Counted from the first letter of the stretch, positions 17,519-26,376 are shown. The stretch is DNA of 64,000 nt from Methylobacter sp. S3L5C (GCF_022788635.1 NZ_CP076024.1:682001-746000); one strand, 5' to 3'. The notes: generated by a model from the letters alone, not told the origin. Translations and numbers: made by a program.

Positions 17519-18339
17519 GGTTCTGTTGACGTTTCACCAATCCGGTAGAATAAGTCGTTTTGAATGAAATGAAGCGGATAACATTAAGTGATGAAGAGTG
17601 GACTCGTATTTTGGCAAGCTTAAAAAAATTGCCTGGAGTTCATATCGGTTTACCCGATATTTGCAGGCAGTTTGTTAATGCCATTTTGTGGATATTACGT
17701 ACGGGAGCACAGTGGCGTGTATTACCGTCAACGTATGGTAAATGGAATAGCATCTTCAAGCGTTTTTCACGTTGGTGTATCAATGGCATATGGGGTGAAA
17801 TTCTCTGTCATCTTGCTGAAGACGCTGATTTACAAGATGTTTCCATGGATGGTTCAGTTATTAGAGCACATGCCTGCGCAGCTGGAGCGGCATATAGTTC
17901 TGCTGAGAATGAAGCACTTGGGCGCTCCAAAGGTGGATTTGGTTGTAAGATTCACGCGCTTTGTGATGGCTTGGGCATGCCCATCAAATTTATCCTGACA
18001 GGCGGGCAGGAGGCTGAATGCAAGCAAGCCATATCTTTATTGGAAAATGTTAATGCTTCAGCCGTTTTAGCAGACAAAGCCTACGACACGAACGAGTTGC
18101 GGGAGTGGTTAGCCAGTCGTGAAATAAAAGCGGTTATCCCACCTAAATCGAACCGAAAAGAAGATATTGAGTGCGATTATTGGCATTATAAGGAGCGGCA
18201 TGCCATTGAATGTATGTTCGGTAAGCTCAAGCACTATCGCAGAATTGCTACACGATATGAGAAAAAAGCTATTAATTACATGGGGATGCTATCATTTTCC
18301 TCGGTGCTTTTATGGCTGAGGTGAAACGTCAACAGAACC
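17519..18339. mobile_element. Complete IS5-family (IS427-group-like) insertion sequence
   Basis: An 821-bp element. It begins GGTTCTGTTGACGTTTCACC and ends with the exact reverse complement, so it has 20-bp perfect terminal inverted repeats. Both ends are flanked by TA (17517-17518 and 18340-18341), the 2-bp target duplication typical of IS427-group elements. It contains one transposase gene in a single intact frame. Perfect ends and an intact gene indicate recent insertion and likely mobility. It sits at the 3' end of the DUF4105 gene and supplies the new end of that protein. Confidence 0.9.
17560..18324 (+). CDS. IS5-family transposase
   Basis: 254 residues in one frame. It has an N-terminal DUF4096-type region (LSDEEWTRILASLKKLPGVH, then LWILRTGAQWRVLPS), then the DDE catalytic core. 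The first Asp is in MDGSVIRAHA, the second in ADKAYDTNELR, and the Glu in HAIECMFGKLKHYRRIATRYEK, the IS5 signature. All three acidic residues are present. It catalyses cut-and-paste movement of its own element. The start is the ATG after the inverted repeat; the gene ends 15 bp before the right end. Many IS427-type elements need a frameshift to join two frames; this one does not. Confidence 0.92.
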   Translation: MNEMKRITLSDEEWTRILASLKKLPGVHIGLPDICRQFVNAILWILRTGAQWRVLPSTYGKWNSIFKRFSRWCINGIWGEILCHLAEDADLQDVSMDGSVIRAHACAAGAAYSSAENEALGRSKGGFGCKIHALCDGLGMPIKFILTGGQEAECKQAISLLENVNASAVLADKAYDTNELREWLASREIKAVIPPKSNRKEDIECDYWHYKERHAIECMFGKLKHYRRIATRYEKKAINYMGMLSFSSVLLWLR

Positions 18340-19344
18340 TAGAAGCTTATTACTAACAGCCCGAATCCGTTGAGAAAAATCAGGCAACTGATCGGCCGTT
18401 TGAGCGACAGGGTTAATAAACGCTTGCCGCTGCAGTTGATCAAAAGGTAATTCAGTCGCCAGCATATTGGATTCATACAGATACTCAGGTAAATAACCAC
18501 TCAACAAAATTTTCCAGGAAAAGGGCAGATGCTGTGGATTAATCCGCGTATTAAGCCAGATAACGGTAGTACAATTGTCTAATAAGGTGTTGTAAAACGC
18601 CGGTTTATCGTGCAGCTCATTGATCTTTTTAATGTATTCCAAAAATAAGCGACGTGCATTTTCTTTATGCGAGTTAATACGATAACGGTAGACCTTTTCG
18701 ACAGGATTCTTACGATAATTAGTACGCAGGCGAATGACATCGCGTTCATCTGCCACAATATAGGTTAATTCATACTGCCGAAAAAATCCTTTGATCGTCG
18801 AATAGCCTTCATTCAACTCTTTACGAGCTTCTATTGAAACTGCTAGATAATCTTTATCACCAAAATTAAAACTAACAATGGTATGGGCAATAGCCGGGCC
18901 CATCCAATAAACAGCAAACAAATCACCGCCGTTGAGCTGGTTTAAATCATAGGTTTTGGTGTAATAAGCCGGTGAAAAATCAAACTCACTGCGATAATCC
19001 ATATTACGGACATTATGCACCGTTACCTTATCACCATCAATAGTAGCAAAGGGAAGTTTGGCCAGATCCGGTTGCCATTGCCTTTCATTGGAAGGACTAA
19101 CAGTAAACCACCAGCCACTCACAATCCCGATAAATAAAATTGAATAGGCTATCAATAAACGCTTGCGCCAACGTATAAAGCCTAAACCAATCAACGTTAT
19201 CAAGCCAAACAAAGCAAATACTGCCGCGATCACTACTTGTATTTTACCGGTATGAGAATCACCAAAATAGAGTGCCAACACAGCCCAGATATTGGTACCT
19301 ATAAGTAACAATACCAATAACGACCACTTAATAAAGCTCAACAT
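18310..19344 (-). CDS. DUF4105 (Lnb-like) membrane protein, 3' end replaced by IS
   Basis: 344 residues. Three N-terminal membrane helices (about 5-27, 35-57, 63-82) precede a periplasmic DUF4105 domain: FDFSPAYYTKTYDLNQLNGGD, then the catalytic-like YNTLLDNCTTVIW (Asn-Cys near residue 262), and a preceding VSIEARKELNEGYS. DUF4105 proteins include Lnb, which makes lyso-form lipoproteins using a Cys/His site; activity here is inferred from family only. The last nine codons (GSVDVSPQP) are read from the inserted IS. Joining the flanks at one TA restores NKLLAQ and a TGA, so the original protein ended two residues after the insertion point. The gene is therefore probably still functional. Confidence 0.78.
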   Translation of the reverse strand: MLSFIKWSLLVLLLIGTNIWAVLALYFGDSHTGKIQVVIAAVFALFGLITLIGLGFIRWRKRLLIAYSILFIGIVSGWWFTVSPSNERQWQPDLAKLPFATIDGDKVTVHNVRNMDYRSEFDFSPAYYTKTYDLNQLNGGDLFAVYWMGPAIAHTIVSFNFGDKDYLAVSIEARKELNEGYSTIKGFFRQYELTYIVADERDVIRLRTNYRKNPVEKVYRYRINSHKENARRLFLEYIKKINELHDKPAFYNTLLDNCTTVIWLNTRINPQHLPFSWKILLSGYLPEYLYESNMLATELPFDQLQRQAFINPVAQTADQLPDFSQRIRAVSNKLLGSVDVSPQP

Positions 19345-19551
19345 AATAGCTCCGTTATTTTAACTATCAGTTTACTAAACGCGTAGTCAGAACGAAAGCC
19401 TCTTATTTTCTCGGAAAAATTTTCATTCATTCCCCAATACCACCATAAGTTTTGATGATGAAAAAATTCGCAGACAGGTGGCTCACTGAATAGCTTCTAA
19501 GGAAACCGGTCGGCTGAAATGTCAGGATACCAAGATGTTGCCTAGGGTATG

Positions 19552-19591
19552 AAAAAAGCCCCATGAGAAGATTAAGACTCACAGGGCTTTT
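19552..19591 (-). terminator. Rho-independent terminator, probably bidirectional
   Basis: AAAAGCCC with TGAG on one side pairs with CTCA and GGGCTTTT on the other, around a loop of about 10 nt. A-tract and T-tract flank the stem, so it can act in both directions. It lies just after the stop of the minus-strand gene at 19646-20176. Confidence 0.7.
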
Positions 19592-19645
19592 GTGTATAGT
19601 GCGTAGAATGGAACTCACGAAACTTTTTCCATCCTGCCAAACTGA

Positions 19646-20176
19646 CTATTTCGGTATCAAAGGAAGTTTAGAACCGATAACGACATCGCCAGCACCTTGT
19701 AAAAAGTTTTCAACTTGCAGGGCACGCGCCGCAATTGTTTTCGTGGTCGCTTTTGCTACTGCAGAGTAATACTTTGCGTCAAGTGCGACACGCTGTTTAC
19801 GAAATTCAATCGTACGTTTTGCAAGGTCACCAGCTTTAGCATCTGTCAATTTATCAATGTTACTTAAATAGTCCGCAATGATCGCCAAACGTTTGTCGTT
19901 TAACGCCTTCAATTTGGCGTTAAAAACATAATACACATTCAAAAACTTCTTCTCTTGCGCCGCATCCAGGGCCAACGATTTCTTGACGAAGTCCTCTTTA
20001 TCCATTTCCAGAGCAAAGCGAAACATGTCAAGTTCGTTACCATTAGGAGGTGTTGTCGTCTCTAATGACTTAACGGTAGAAGTGCTATCGACTTTTTCAG
20101 CGTAAGCAACGCCATTAATAGCAGAGAAACCAAAGCTTGATACAGCAAGAATAATCGCCAAATTTTTATATTTCAT
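19646..20176 (-). CDS. Exported helical protein, unknown function
   Basis: 176 residues. A signal peptide (cleavage probably after VAYA near residue 26) is followed by an almost entirely alpha-helical, charged mature protein with long heptad-like stretches (FALEMDKEDFVKKSLALDAAQEKKFLNVYYVF; LAKRTIEFRKQRVALDAKYY). This pattern resembles periplasmic spheroplast-protein/CpxP-type (LTxxQ) proteins in length and helicity, but the LTxxQ motif itself is not clear, so I leave the family open. An AGGGG site precedes the ATG. A terminator follows at 19552-19591. Likely single-gene unit. Confidence 0.65.
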   Translation of the reverse strand: MKYKNLAIILAVSSFGFSAINGVAYAEKVDSTSTVKSLETTTPPNGNELDMFRFALEMDKEDFVKKSLALDAAQEKKFLNVYYVFNAKLKALNDKRLAIIADYLSNIDKLTDAKAGDLAKRTIEFRKQRVALDAKYYSAVAKATTKTIAARALQVENFLQGAGDVVIGSKLPLIPK

Positions 20177-20461
20177 AAGTTACCCCTAAGTTTGTAAATT
20201 ATTGTGAGACTAAATTATACCTTAAAAGAATCATTATGTGCGTTAGGAATTAATTAAATAAATTGCCCATATAATACTTTGGCGAAATACCGGATGCGCT
20301 TCAACAAAGCAACATTATCGATTCAACTGCCGGCTTAATCGTCACGGATTTTTCTTGCGCTGTTATCAAGCCAAGCAGGACTAATTGGACACTTTTTTTA
20401 CTGACCAACACAAAGTAAAAAAATAGATCGAAAAGTATCGCACACATCGCCCAATCTAATA

Positions 20462-21481
20462 TCATTTCTCGAAAGGAAAAACCCGCTTCCAGTCTTTTTT
20501 CATATCAACTACTGTCCAGCCTTTCTTCGTGGCTTCATCAAGTGCAGTATCAAGACGACCAAAGTCGGCATTACTGTCATAGGCATATTCACGTTCGGCA
20601 TCGGTGTGATGAACAAGCAGTGCGAAATGCGGCGCATTAGTCGCTGCTGTCCACTGTAGCATTTGCAAATCACCATCGGAATTACCGAATGCAGCTATTG
20701 GCCTGCGCCCAATGAATTGTTGAATGCCCACTGGCTTACCTTCATTATCATCAATAAAATTAATTTCCGGCAGGCGCATCAATACCGGCTTACCATTAAT
20801 CAGCTCATACTTATTTTTAACATTACTGCCGATAACCTGTTCAGGTGGAATACCATAAACTTTTTCTGTCCACGGACGCATAAATTCAACACCACCGCCA
20901 GAAACAATATAAGTCTTGAACCCATTAGCACGAAGGTAGCTAAGTAGCTCCAACATGGGTTGATAAACCAGTTCAGTATAAGGCCGTTTAAATTTAGGAT
21001 GCTTTGACAGTGCCAGCCAGTATTTTGAAATCTGATTAAATTCTTCAACCGTCATACCGGTGTGTGTGGCCATTATCATTTCCACCAAGCCATGGTCTCC
21101 ACTCGCCATGACGCCCTTCATATCGTTAGTCAGTACCGATTTAAAAGGCTCAGTAGTTTTCCACTCGGGGTGTTCTGGCGCTAGCGCCTGCACACGGTCG
21201 AGGGCAAAAGCCAGTTGGACATACATCGGCTGCTCGCACCACAAAGTTCCATCGTTATCAAAAGTCGCAATCCGTTCGGCGGGTGGCACAAAATCAGGGC
21301 CGCCTTTTTTAGTCACGCTTTTAACAAACTGCACAATGGCCGTTTTTGTTGCACCATTATTCCACGACGGCAGGAAGTCAACAGATCTGGCGTGAGCAAC
21401 CACCGACAATGATAAAAATAAAAGCCACAGGATACTGCGGCAGTAATAAAATGTTAGACGTTTGTTGGTTAATTGATTCAT
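20462..21481 (-). CDS. Exported HAD-superfamily phosphatase
   Basis: 339 residues. An N-terminal hydrophobic signal (about 10-32, ending VVAHA) puts it in the periplasm. The HAD motifs are all present: motif I FDNDGTLW (nucleophile Asp and DGT), motif II in VSGGGVEFM, the Lys region near PPEQVIGSNVKNKYE, and motif IV FGNSDGDLQML. It should be a metal-dependent phosphohydrolase. Substrate is not evident; related proteins are annotated as haloacid-dehalogenase-like or acid phosphatases and are frequent beside arylsulfatase and DUF3313 genes, as here. It is convergent with nothing and separated from the pqi operon by 160 bp. Confidence 0.82.
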   Translation of the reverse strand: MNQLTNKRLTFYYCRSILWLLFLSLSVVAHARSVDFLPSWNNGATKTAIVQFVKSVTKKGGPDFVPPAERIATFDNDGTLWCEQPMYVQLAFALDRVQALAPEHPEWKTTEPFKSVLTNDMKGVMASGDHGLVEMIMATHTGMTVEEFNQISKYWLALSKHPKFKRPYTELVYQPMLELLSYLRANGFKTYIVSGGGVEFMRPWTEKVYGIPPEQVIGSNVKNKYELINGKPVLMRLPEINFIDDNEGKPVGIQQFIGRRPIAAFGNSDGDLQMLQWTAATNAPHFALLVHHTDAEREYAYDSNADFGRLDTALDEATKKGWTVVDMKKDWKRVFPFEK

Positions 21482-21643
21482 ATTGTTATGTTTTGTTTTT
21501 ATTGTTTTTTATTTCTGATCAAATTTAGTTCATACGGTCGCAAAATATTGCGTAACGGGATACACCCAACTCCGTGGTCATACCAAACAGGGTTATCAGC
21601 CCAATGGCTATATCAACCAAACCCAAAGATGCTGCAATCAAGG

Positions 21644-22246
21644 CTAATGTTGTACCTGAATCAATCCCAAGGCTATTTGTTTACTGAACTCACTGAGTAA
21701 TTTACTAAGTGCTTGAGCCACGCTGTTATAACTTGGATCATTCAAAAACTGTTTTATGTTGGCTTGACCATTACTGACTATGGTGTGGTTCTTTTCCTCC
21801 ATGATTGCCCAATTTGCTTCAAGACTTACCGACTTGCCAAGTTGCGTATCGAAGCGACTAATATCGACAATAACTCGATAATCAACGTCACCGTAAATAC
21901 TCCAGGGATAGGCCCTTACAATCGCATTGGGTTGCAGCATTGCCACGTTTTTGGTTAATACGGCAATGATATTGTCTTTTAACGGTGCCGCCCATAGGTC
22001 AAACTCAGCCATTTGTACACTGTTATTTTCGGCACGCGTAACAATCTGCCGACGATCAAGTAAAGCGGGTAGCGACAGAGGTCCTATACCAATCAATGGT
22101 TTTTTTGCGATAACGGCGCTACTGATGACAGGCCGCTGACTCTGGGCTTCAAGGGTATAAAAACGAGTAACAGGATCCCCTGCACAAGCCGTTAACAGGC
22201 TGCTAATGCATAGCATGATAAAACCGTTTGAATGTTTAATTAGCAT
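21644..22246 (-). CDS. pqiC: PqiC-type outer-membrane lipoprotein
   Basis: 200 residues. The lipobox (LLTAC, Cys near 21) is followed by the ABC-type transport auxiliary lipoprotein domain: PVTRFYTLEAQ, IGIGPLSLPALLDRRQIVTR and FDLWAAPLKDNI. These are the recognisable PqiC/YmbA motifs. PqiC sits at the outer membrane and docks the PqiB tube, with PqiA in the inner membrane, so the complex spans the envelope and moves phospholipids. It is the last gene of the operon, 5 bp after pqiB. Confidence 0.88.
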   Translation of the reverse strand: MLIKHSNGFIMLCISSLLTACAGDPVTRFYTLEAQSQRPVISSAVIAKKPLIGIGPLSLPALLDRRQIVTRAENNSVQMAEFDLWAAPLKDNIIAVLTKNVAMLQPNAIVRAYPWSIYGDVDYRVIVDISRFDTQLGKSVSLEANWAIMEEKNHTIVSNGQANIKQFLNDPSYNSVAQALSKLLSEFSKQIALGLIQVQH

Positions 22247-22251
22247 GTTGA

Positions 22252-23859
22252 CTACTTCTCTTTTTTACCACGAATTAAAGAATCAGGATGTTCTTCCAGA
22301 TAATCGGTTAGTTGCCTAACCGAACTTGCCGTTTGAGTCAGTTCTTGCAGTAATTGGTTAAGTTCGTACTGCGTAGTAGAGCCTGGTTCTAATGTTGTTA
22401 ACACTTTTTGCGCTGAATTCATGGCTTTATCGGCAGATTGCAGGGTTTTATCAGCACTGCCCAATGTGCCGTCAGCAGTGACTAAAGTTTTGGTTGCAGC
22501 CTTTGATGTGCTCTGTAAAGATGCCAGGGTTTTGTTGATTTCGGTAGTCATTGCTTCCAATGGCAGTTTGGAAATCTTATCCATAATAGCTTGTGCAGAA
22601 TCAACAATATGACTCATTGAGTTTGGCGTCGTCGGAAATTCCTGATAGCCCGTGTCATTCTGATGAAACTCGACTTTACTTTGTGGAAATATATCTAAAG
22701 CAACAAACAGCTGCCCTGTCAGCAGACTACCTGTTTGTAGTTGTGCACGTAAACCTTTTTCAATAAGATGCACTATATTATCTTTAACCGTCATGTTGGC
22801 TTGTTTATTCATGACTATAATACGGTCAGGCTCTACTTCAACCACGACAGGAATAAGTATCTCGGCAGTTTTTCCATCTATTTCCAGGTTAATATCAGTG
22901 ACTCTGCCAACCGGAATACCACGTAATAAAACGGGCGCACCAACAGTTAACCCGCGTACCGATTCACTAAAATACATAACAACTTTAACGGTTCTCTGAT
23001 AAATCACTTGTGTGGATTGGTCATAATCGTCGAACAGTTGAAATGGCGTGTTTTCGGGCGCAATGTCCGCCGTTTTATCATCAGAGGAAGCACGAAAAGC
23101 AATGCCGCCACCCAATAACGCCGCTAAAGGCCCGGTCCGTAATTTAAAACCATCGGCACCCGCTGATAAATCAATGCCGCTATCTATCCAAAAGCGGGTA
23201 TTTGTTCTTATAAATTGATCATAAGGCGCGTTAACAAAAACCGTTAATTTAATATTATCCGCATCTTTGGCTAAGGCATATTCGAGTACCTGCCCTACAG
23301 CGATACCATGAAAATTAATCTGTGTTCCAGGGCCCATCGAACCGAGATTAGTCGTCTCAAGTATAAATTTTTTGCCTTGCGCGTTTGTTTCCAATACCGG
23401 GGGCTTGTTAAGCCCCTTAAAATGACGCTCTTTTTCTCCTTCTTCGGGCTTAATGGCGATGTAAGCCCCAGACATCAGAGTGCCTAAACCGGATACCCCA
23501 GCTAAACCAATTTGTGGCTTTACTACCCAGAACTGCGTGTTGTTGGTTAAATACACACGGCTTTCTTTATCCATTTGTGCGGTGACTGAAATAGTTTTTA
23601 AATCTTTATTAATGACGATGTCGGAGACCTTACCAATTTCTACATCCAGATATTTTATTTTGGTTTTATCTATTTCCAAGCCATCCGCACTAAGAAAACT
23701 AATGGTAATTTCCGGCCCTTTTTCCGATACCGTTTTATAAATCAACCAAGCACTCACCAATAATGCACATATCGGTAATAACCAGATTAGCGGTAATTCC
23801 CGATTTTTATTGACAGCAGTATCTGTCGCTTCGTAAGGGGGTTCGATAAAATCATTCAT
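22252..23859 (-). CDS. pqiB: PqiB intermembrane lipid-transport protein
   Basis: 535 residues, close to E. coli PqiB. One N-terminal membrane helix (about 25-44) anchors it in the inner membrane. Three MCE (MlaD) domains follow, each with its V/IGxV turn: YLDVEIGKVSDIV, FHGIAVGQVLEYAL and LRGIPVGRVTDINL. They form stacked hexameric rings. The C-terminal part is a long helical/coiled region (the AMNSAQKVLTTLEPGS area and QLLQELTQTASSVRQLTDYL) that makes the needle toward the outer membrane. Its ATG overlaps the stop of the upstream pqiA-like gene by 4 bp, so translation is coupled. Intact. Confidence 0.92.
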   Translation of the reverse strand: MNDFIEPPYEATDTAVNKNRELPLIWLLPICALLVSAWLIYKTVSEKGPEITISFLSADGLEIDKTKIKYLDVEIGKVSDIVINKDLKTISVTAQMDKESRVYLTNNTQFWVVKPQIGLAGVSGLGTLMSGAYIAIKPEEGEKERHFKGLNKPPVLETNAQGKKFILETTNLGSMGPGTQINFHGIAVGQVLEYALAKDADNIKLTVFVNAPYDQFIRTNTRFWIDSGIDLSAGADGFKLRTGPLAALLGGGIAFRASSDDKTADIAPENTPFQLFDDYDQSTQVIYQRTVKVVMYFSESVRGLTVGAPVLLRGIPVGRVTDINLEIDGKTAEILIPVVVEVEPDRIIVMNKQANMTVKDNIVHLIEKGLRAQLQTGSLLTGQLFVALDIFPQSKVEFHQNDTGYQEFPTTPNSMSHIVDSAQAIMDKISKLPLEAMTTEINKTLASLQSTSKAATKTLVTADGTLGSADKTLQSADKAMNSAQKVLTTLEPGSTTQYELNQLLQELTQTASSVRQLTDYLEEHPDSLIRGKKEK

Positions 23860-24470
23860 AGGTTTTTCTGATTATCCCAAAGTAAGCGTGGATCAAAATT
23901 TTCGGCAGCGAACATCGTTAATATTACCACGGCAGCAAATGCAGTTGCCGCAGGACCTGCAATAATCTGTACTTCACCAAAATTAACTAAATCAACCAAA
24001 ATGGAAATCATAAAAATATCCAGCATCGACCATCGTCCTACAAAAGCAATAATACGATACATCACCGTCCAGCGACGGGCATTGATTTGCCAGCGAAAAT
24101 GCGTACAAAGCAACAATAAACCAATACCTATCAATTTTGATGAAGGTACGAGAATGCTCGCTACCAAAACCAGGAGACCGATGGGTATCATGCCACTATC
24201 GATTAATTCGACAATACCGCCGGCAATGGTATGTGGATCACCTGCACCAAATTGATTAACGGTCATAATGGGAAAAATATTGGCAGGAATATACAGTAAA
24301 AAACTACTGAACAACAAGGCGCTGGTACGTTGCAAACTATGCGGATGTCGTGCATGTAAATGACTATTACAGCGTGGACACGATAAAGAATGATTACCTG
24401 TTTTTACCAGAAAACCACAATCATCGCAGCGGATAAACCCTTGACTGAGCGCATTCGTTTTAGCTTGCAT
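23856..24470 (-). CDS. pqiA: PqiA-like membrane protein, C-terminal half equivalent
   Basis: 204 residues from the ATG at 24470, which lies inside the last codons of the gene before it; an upstream in-frame start at 24497 would overlap more. It has a zinc-ribbon-like start (RCDDCGFLVKTG, then LSCPRCNSHLHAR) and the PqiA domain with four membrane helices. Typical pieces are LPIMTVNQFG-like, LIPSSKLIG-like and WSMLDIFMISILVDLVNFG. E. coli PqiA is a single protein of about 417 residues with two such halves. Here the halves are two genes; this one matches the second. Function is inferred from the operon: inner-membrane partner of PqiB. Confidence 0.87.
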   Translation of the reverse strand: MQAKTNALSQGFIRCDDCGFLVKTGNHSLSCPRCNSHLHARHPHSLQRTSALLFSSFLLYIPANIFPIMTVNQFGAGDPHTIAGGIVELIDSGMIPIGLLVLVASILVPSSKLIGIGLLLLCTHFRWQINARRWTVMYRIIAFVGRWSMLDIFMISILVDLVNFGEVQIIAGPAATAFAAVVILTMFAAENFDPRLLWDNQKNL

Positions 24471-25113
24471 TGTTGTTTTCCTTACGTAATTGTTCAATAC
24501 GTTGCCAGAATAACCTGTTATCCAGATTGCTGGTTAGCAAGGTTGTTATGATGATTAAGGCGATAAAAGCATAAAGACCCCAGCCGAATTTAAGTGGGGC
24601 AATCGCCATAAGCTTAACGCAGGCAACAATGATGCCCAGCATATAGACCTCAAGCATAATCCATTCATCCAAATGGTACATCCAGCGCATCCAGGTCACT
24701 AAATACCGATTGGAGCGCTTAAAATAAAGGTGCCCGCTAATCAATAAGGATAAGCTGATATGAACTAATGGAAACATAATGCTCGCCAAAAACACGACAA
24801 TGGCCACTGGCCACATATTTTCATTAAATAAAGCAATAACCCCGGACAACAATGTTCCCGTATTGGCATCGCCCAAAACGGTTATACCCATCATTGGTAA
24901 TAACACACTGGGGAAAAATAATATAAACCCCGTAATAGACAGAGCAAAAGTACGCTCAATACTTTGTTTACGGGGGCGTGACAGTAACAAGCCGCACCGT
25001 GGACAATGGGCTTTTTCGCCGATTTTTAACTGAGCAGGTTTGAGCAATAAATCACACTCGGGACAGGCGTCGTAGTTTGTGCTATTCATATCTTTGGTAA
25101 AAGAATACGACAA
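24460..25113 (-). CDS. pqiA: PqiA-like membrane protein, N-terminal half equivalent
   Basis: 217 residues. The N-terminus has a zinc-ribbon pair (ACPECDLLLKPA, HCPRCGLLLSRPR), then a PqiA domain of four membrane helices: FALSITGFILFFPSVLLPMMGI, PLVHISLSLLISG and MLEVYMLGIIVACVKLMA. It is the first gene of the pqi operon, and its stop codon overlaps the ATG of the next half by 11 nt. With that second half it forms the equivalent of one full PqiA. Order here: half 1, half 2, pqiB, pqiC. PqiA belongs to the LetA/PqiA class, where membrane helices are thought to lift lipids into the MCE tube. Confidence 0.87.
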   Translation of the reverse strand: MSYSFTKDMNSTNYDACPECDLLLKPAQLKIGEKAHCPRCGLLLSRPRKQSIERTFALSITGFILFFPSVLLPMMGITVLGDANTGTLLSGVIALFNENMWPVAIVVFLASIMFPLVHISLSLLISGHLYFKRSNRYLVTWMRWMYHLDEWIMLEVYMLGIIVACVKLMAIAPLKFGWGLYAFIALIIITTLLTSNLDNRLFWQRIEQLRKENNNAS

Positions 25114-25290
25114 ATTGCGTTTCTATGGAGATTTATAAAAGTGAGCATGATATGACAAACCGGGATAGAGGGATAGCATAAAAAACTAACCACACGAGCC
25201 ATAAGCACTAGCAAAACAAACGCAGCATAGAGTACAAGCCTTTTGCACTCTATGAATGACGCTTTGTCTGGCTAAGGAGAACGAGAAAAA
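25114..25290. other. Intergenic hairpin between pqi operon and DUF1269 gene
   Basis: The spacer contains an 8-bp perfect stem (CATAGAGT pairing with ACTCTATG near 25225-25255) with an outer imperfect ACAAA-CG / CG-TTTGT pairing. On the minus strand it lies just past the end of the DUF1269 gene, so it could be its transcription terminator. No T-tract of note, so confidence is low. Confidence 0.4.
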
Positions 25291-25779
25291 TTACCCGTTT
25301 AAAGCAGCCTGAATTTTAGCTTCATCTTCATGGGAAAGAGACGTTTTCAGAATGGTTCCGCCAGTGCCTTTTAACTCTTCAAGGACTTTGTCGGGTGCGG
25401 CTGACGGGCTTCGCAGCAAAACGAACAGTGCCGAACTACCGGGTGTCAGCGTAGTACCAAGTTCCTTCATGAAATCATCATTGATTCCAACGTCAGTGAG
25501 AGCGCCTGAAACCGCACCCGCCGATGCACCGACGGCTAAACCCAGCAGTGGATTCAGGAAGATCAAACCAATCAGTGAGCCCCAAAAACCTCCCGTTATC
25601 GCACCAGCAGAAGTAAGATTAAAAGCCTGATGTAATTTGACTTTACCATTGTCATTTTTAACAACAACAACTGCATCTTCGAGATCCAGCAGATAATCAC
25701 GTTGCAGTTTCCACAACTGAAGACGGACTTCTTCTGCTTTATGTATATTTTGATAACCGACGACTATTAATGTGTTCAT
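25291..25779 (-). CDS. DUF1269 family membrane protein
   Basis: 162 residues matching DUF1269. The N-terminal ferredoxin-like part has the KAEEVRLQLWKLQRDYLLDLEDAVVV pattern, the middle has a Gly-rich amphipathic double hairpin (GAITGGFWGSLIGLIFLNPLLGLAVGASAGAVSGALTDVG split over two segments), and the end reads GSSALFVLLR. The family is of unknown function; the Gly-rich hairpin is thought to insert in membranes. An AAGGAAA site precedes the ATG. It is separate from the pqi operon by 177 bp. Confidence 0.86.
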   Translation of the reverse strand: MNTLIVVGYQNIHKAEEVRLQLWKLQRDYLLDLEDAVVVVKNDNGKVKLHQAFNLTSAGAITGGFWGSLIGLIFLNPLLGLAVGASAGAVSGALTDVGINDDFMKELGTTLTPGSSALFVLLRSPSAAPDKVLEELKGTGGTILKTSLSHEDEAKIQAALNG

Positions 25780-25862
25780 GCTGTTTCCTTAAATTAATTA
25801 ATTGTTCAGCTGCTATTGTGAACAGAGTGGAATACTTGCTGAAGGTTATAATAGCTTAAAAG

Positions 25863-25892
25863 AGGCTGTCTTCTTATACGATGACAGCCTTT
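25863..25892 (-). terminator. Terminator hairpin after the HdeA-like pseudogene
   Basis: AGGCTGTC (25863-25870) and GACAGCCT (25883-25890) form a perfect 8-bp stem with a 12-nt loop. On the minus strand it is followed by CTTTTAAG; on the plus strand by TTATTT. It fits a terminator for the decayed gene at 25925-26245 and could work in either direction. Confidence 0.55.
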
Positions 25893-25924
25893 ATTTACCG
25901 TTTAAAAACGACCGATTAAAATTT

Positions 25925-26245
25925 TAACTTACTCTTCAACTTTGCCCAGAAAGATTCTTTTGGAGCCTTTTAACACTCTTCTATCACAACAGGAACCAGT
26001 GTTTTTGTATCAATAACTTCGACAATTACATTTTTGGCCTTGCCACCCTTGGTATGAGCGACAGCCGCGATAATGTACTGAGGTTTAATGATATCATCAA
26101 TGCCAATAAATCCTCGCAGGTCACTTTGCCTAGCAGTTTCTTCACGGTATCTGCCTTGGAAGCATCAGCCGCAAAAAACAAGTCAGGAACCGGCAAAAAC
26201 AAAAGCAATAATAGCCCTTGTAATAAGTCTGATGTTAATAAATTA
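25925..26245 (-). pseudogene. HdeA-like exported protein gene, frameshifted
   Basis: The minus strand begins with a signal-like stretch (LLLLLFLPVPDLFFAADA) and then ADTVKKLLGKVTCEDLLAL. One missing base then shifts the frame. Reading on in the next frame gives DDIIKPQYIIAAVAHTKGG, IVEVIDTKTLVPVVIEEC, a TAA stop, and KAPKESFWAKLKSKLK. Combined, this is the VTCEDFLAL-DD...VEEC pattern of HdeA/HdeB-type small periplasmic acid-stress proteins, with both Cys residues. So the ancestral gene coded for about 110 residues and now has one frameshift and one internal stop, and no in-frame ATG. A single sequencing error would not explain both defects. Confidence 0.68.
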
Positions 26246-26376
26246 TACTTCTATCAGGTTAATTTTAACATTAAGAATGACGTAATATTAATTCCACAGA
26301 TATTGTTTTATTTTCTATCCGTGAGATGCATAAACTATTTAGTTTAATAAAACGCGTATTTTTTATGCCAAGAATC

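Noticed and set aside
21482-21643. A minus-strand frame after pqiC with hydrophobic residues (LITLFGMTTELG)
   Set aside because: No start codon independent of pqiC and no family match; judged chance or an unresolvable remnant.
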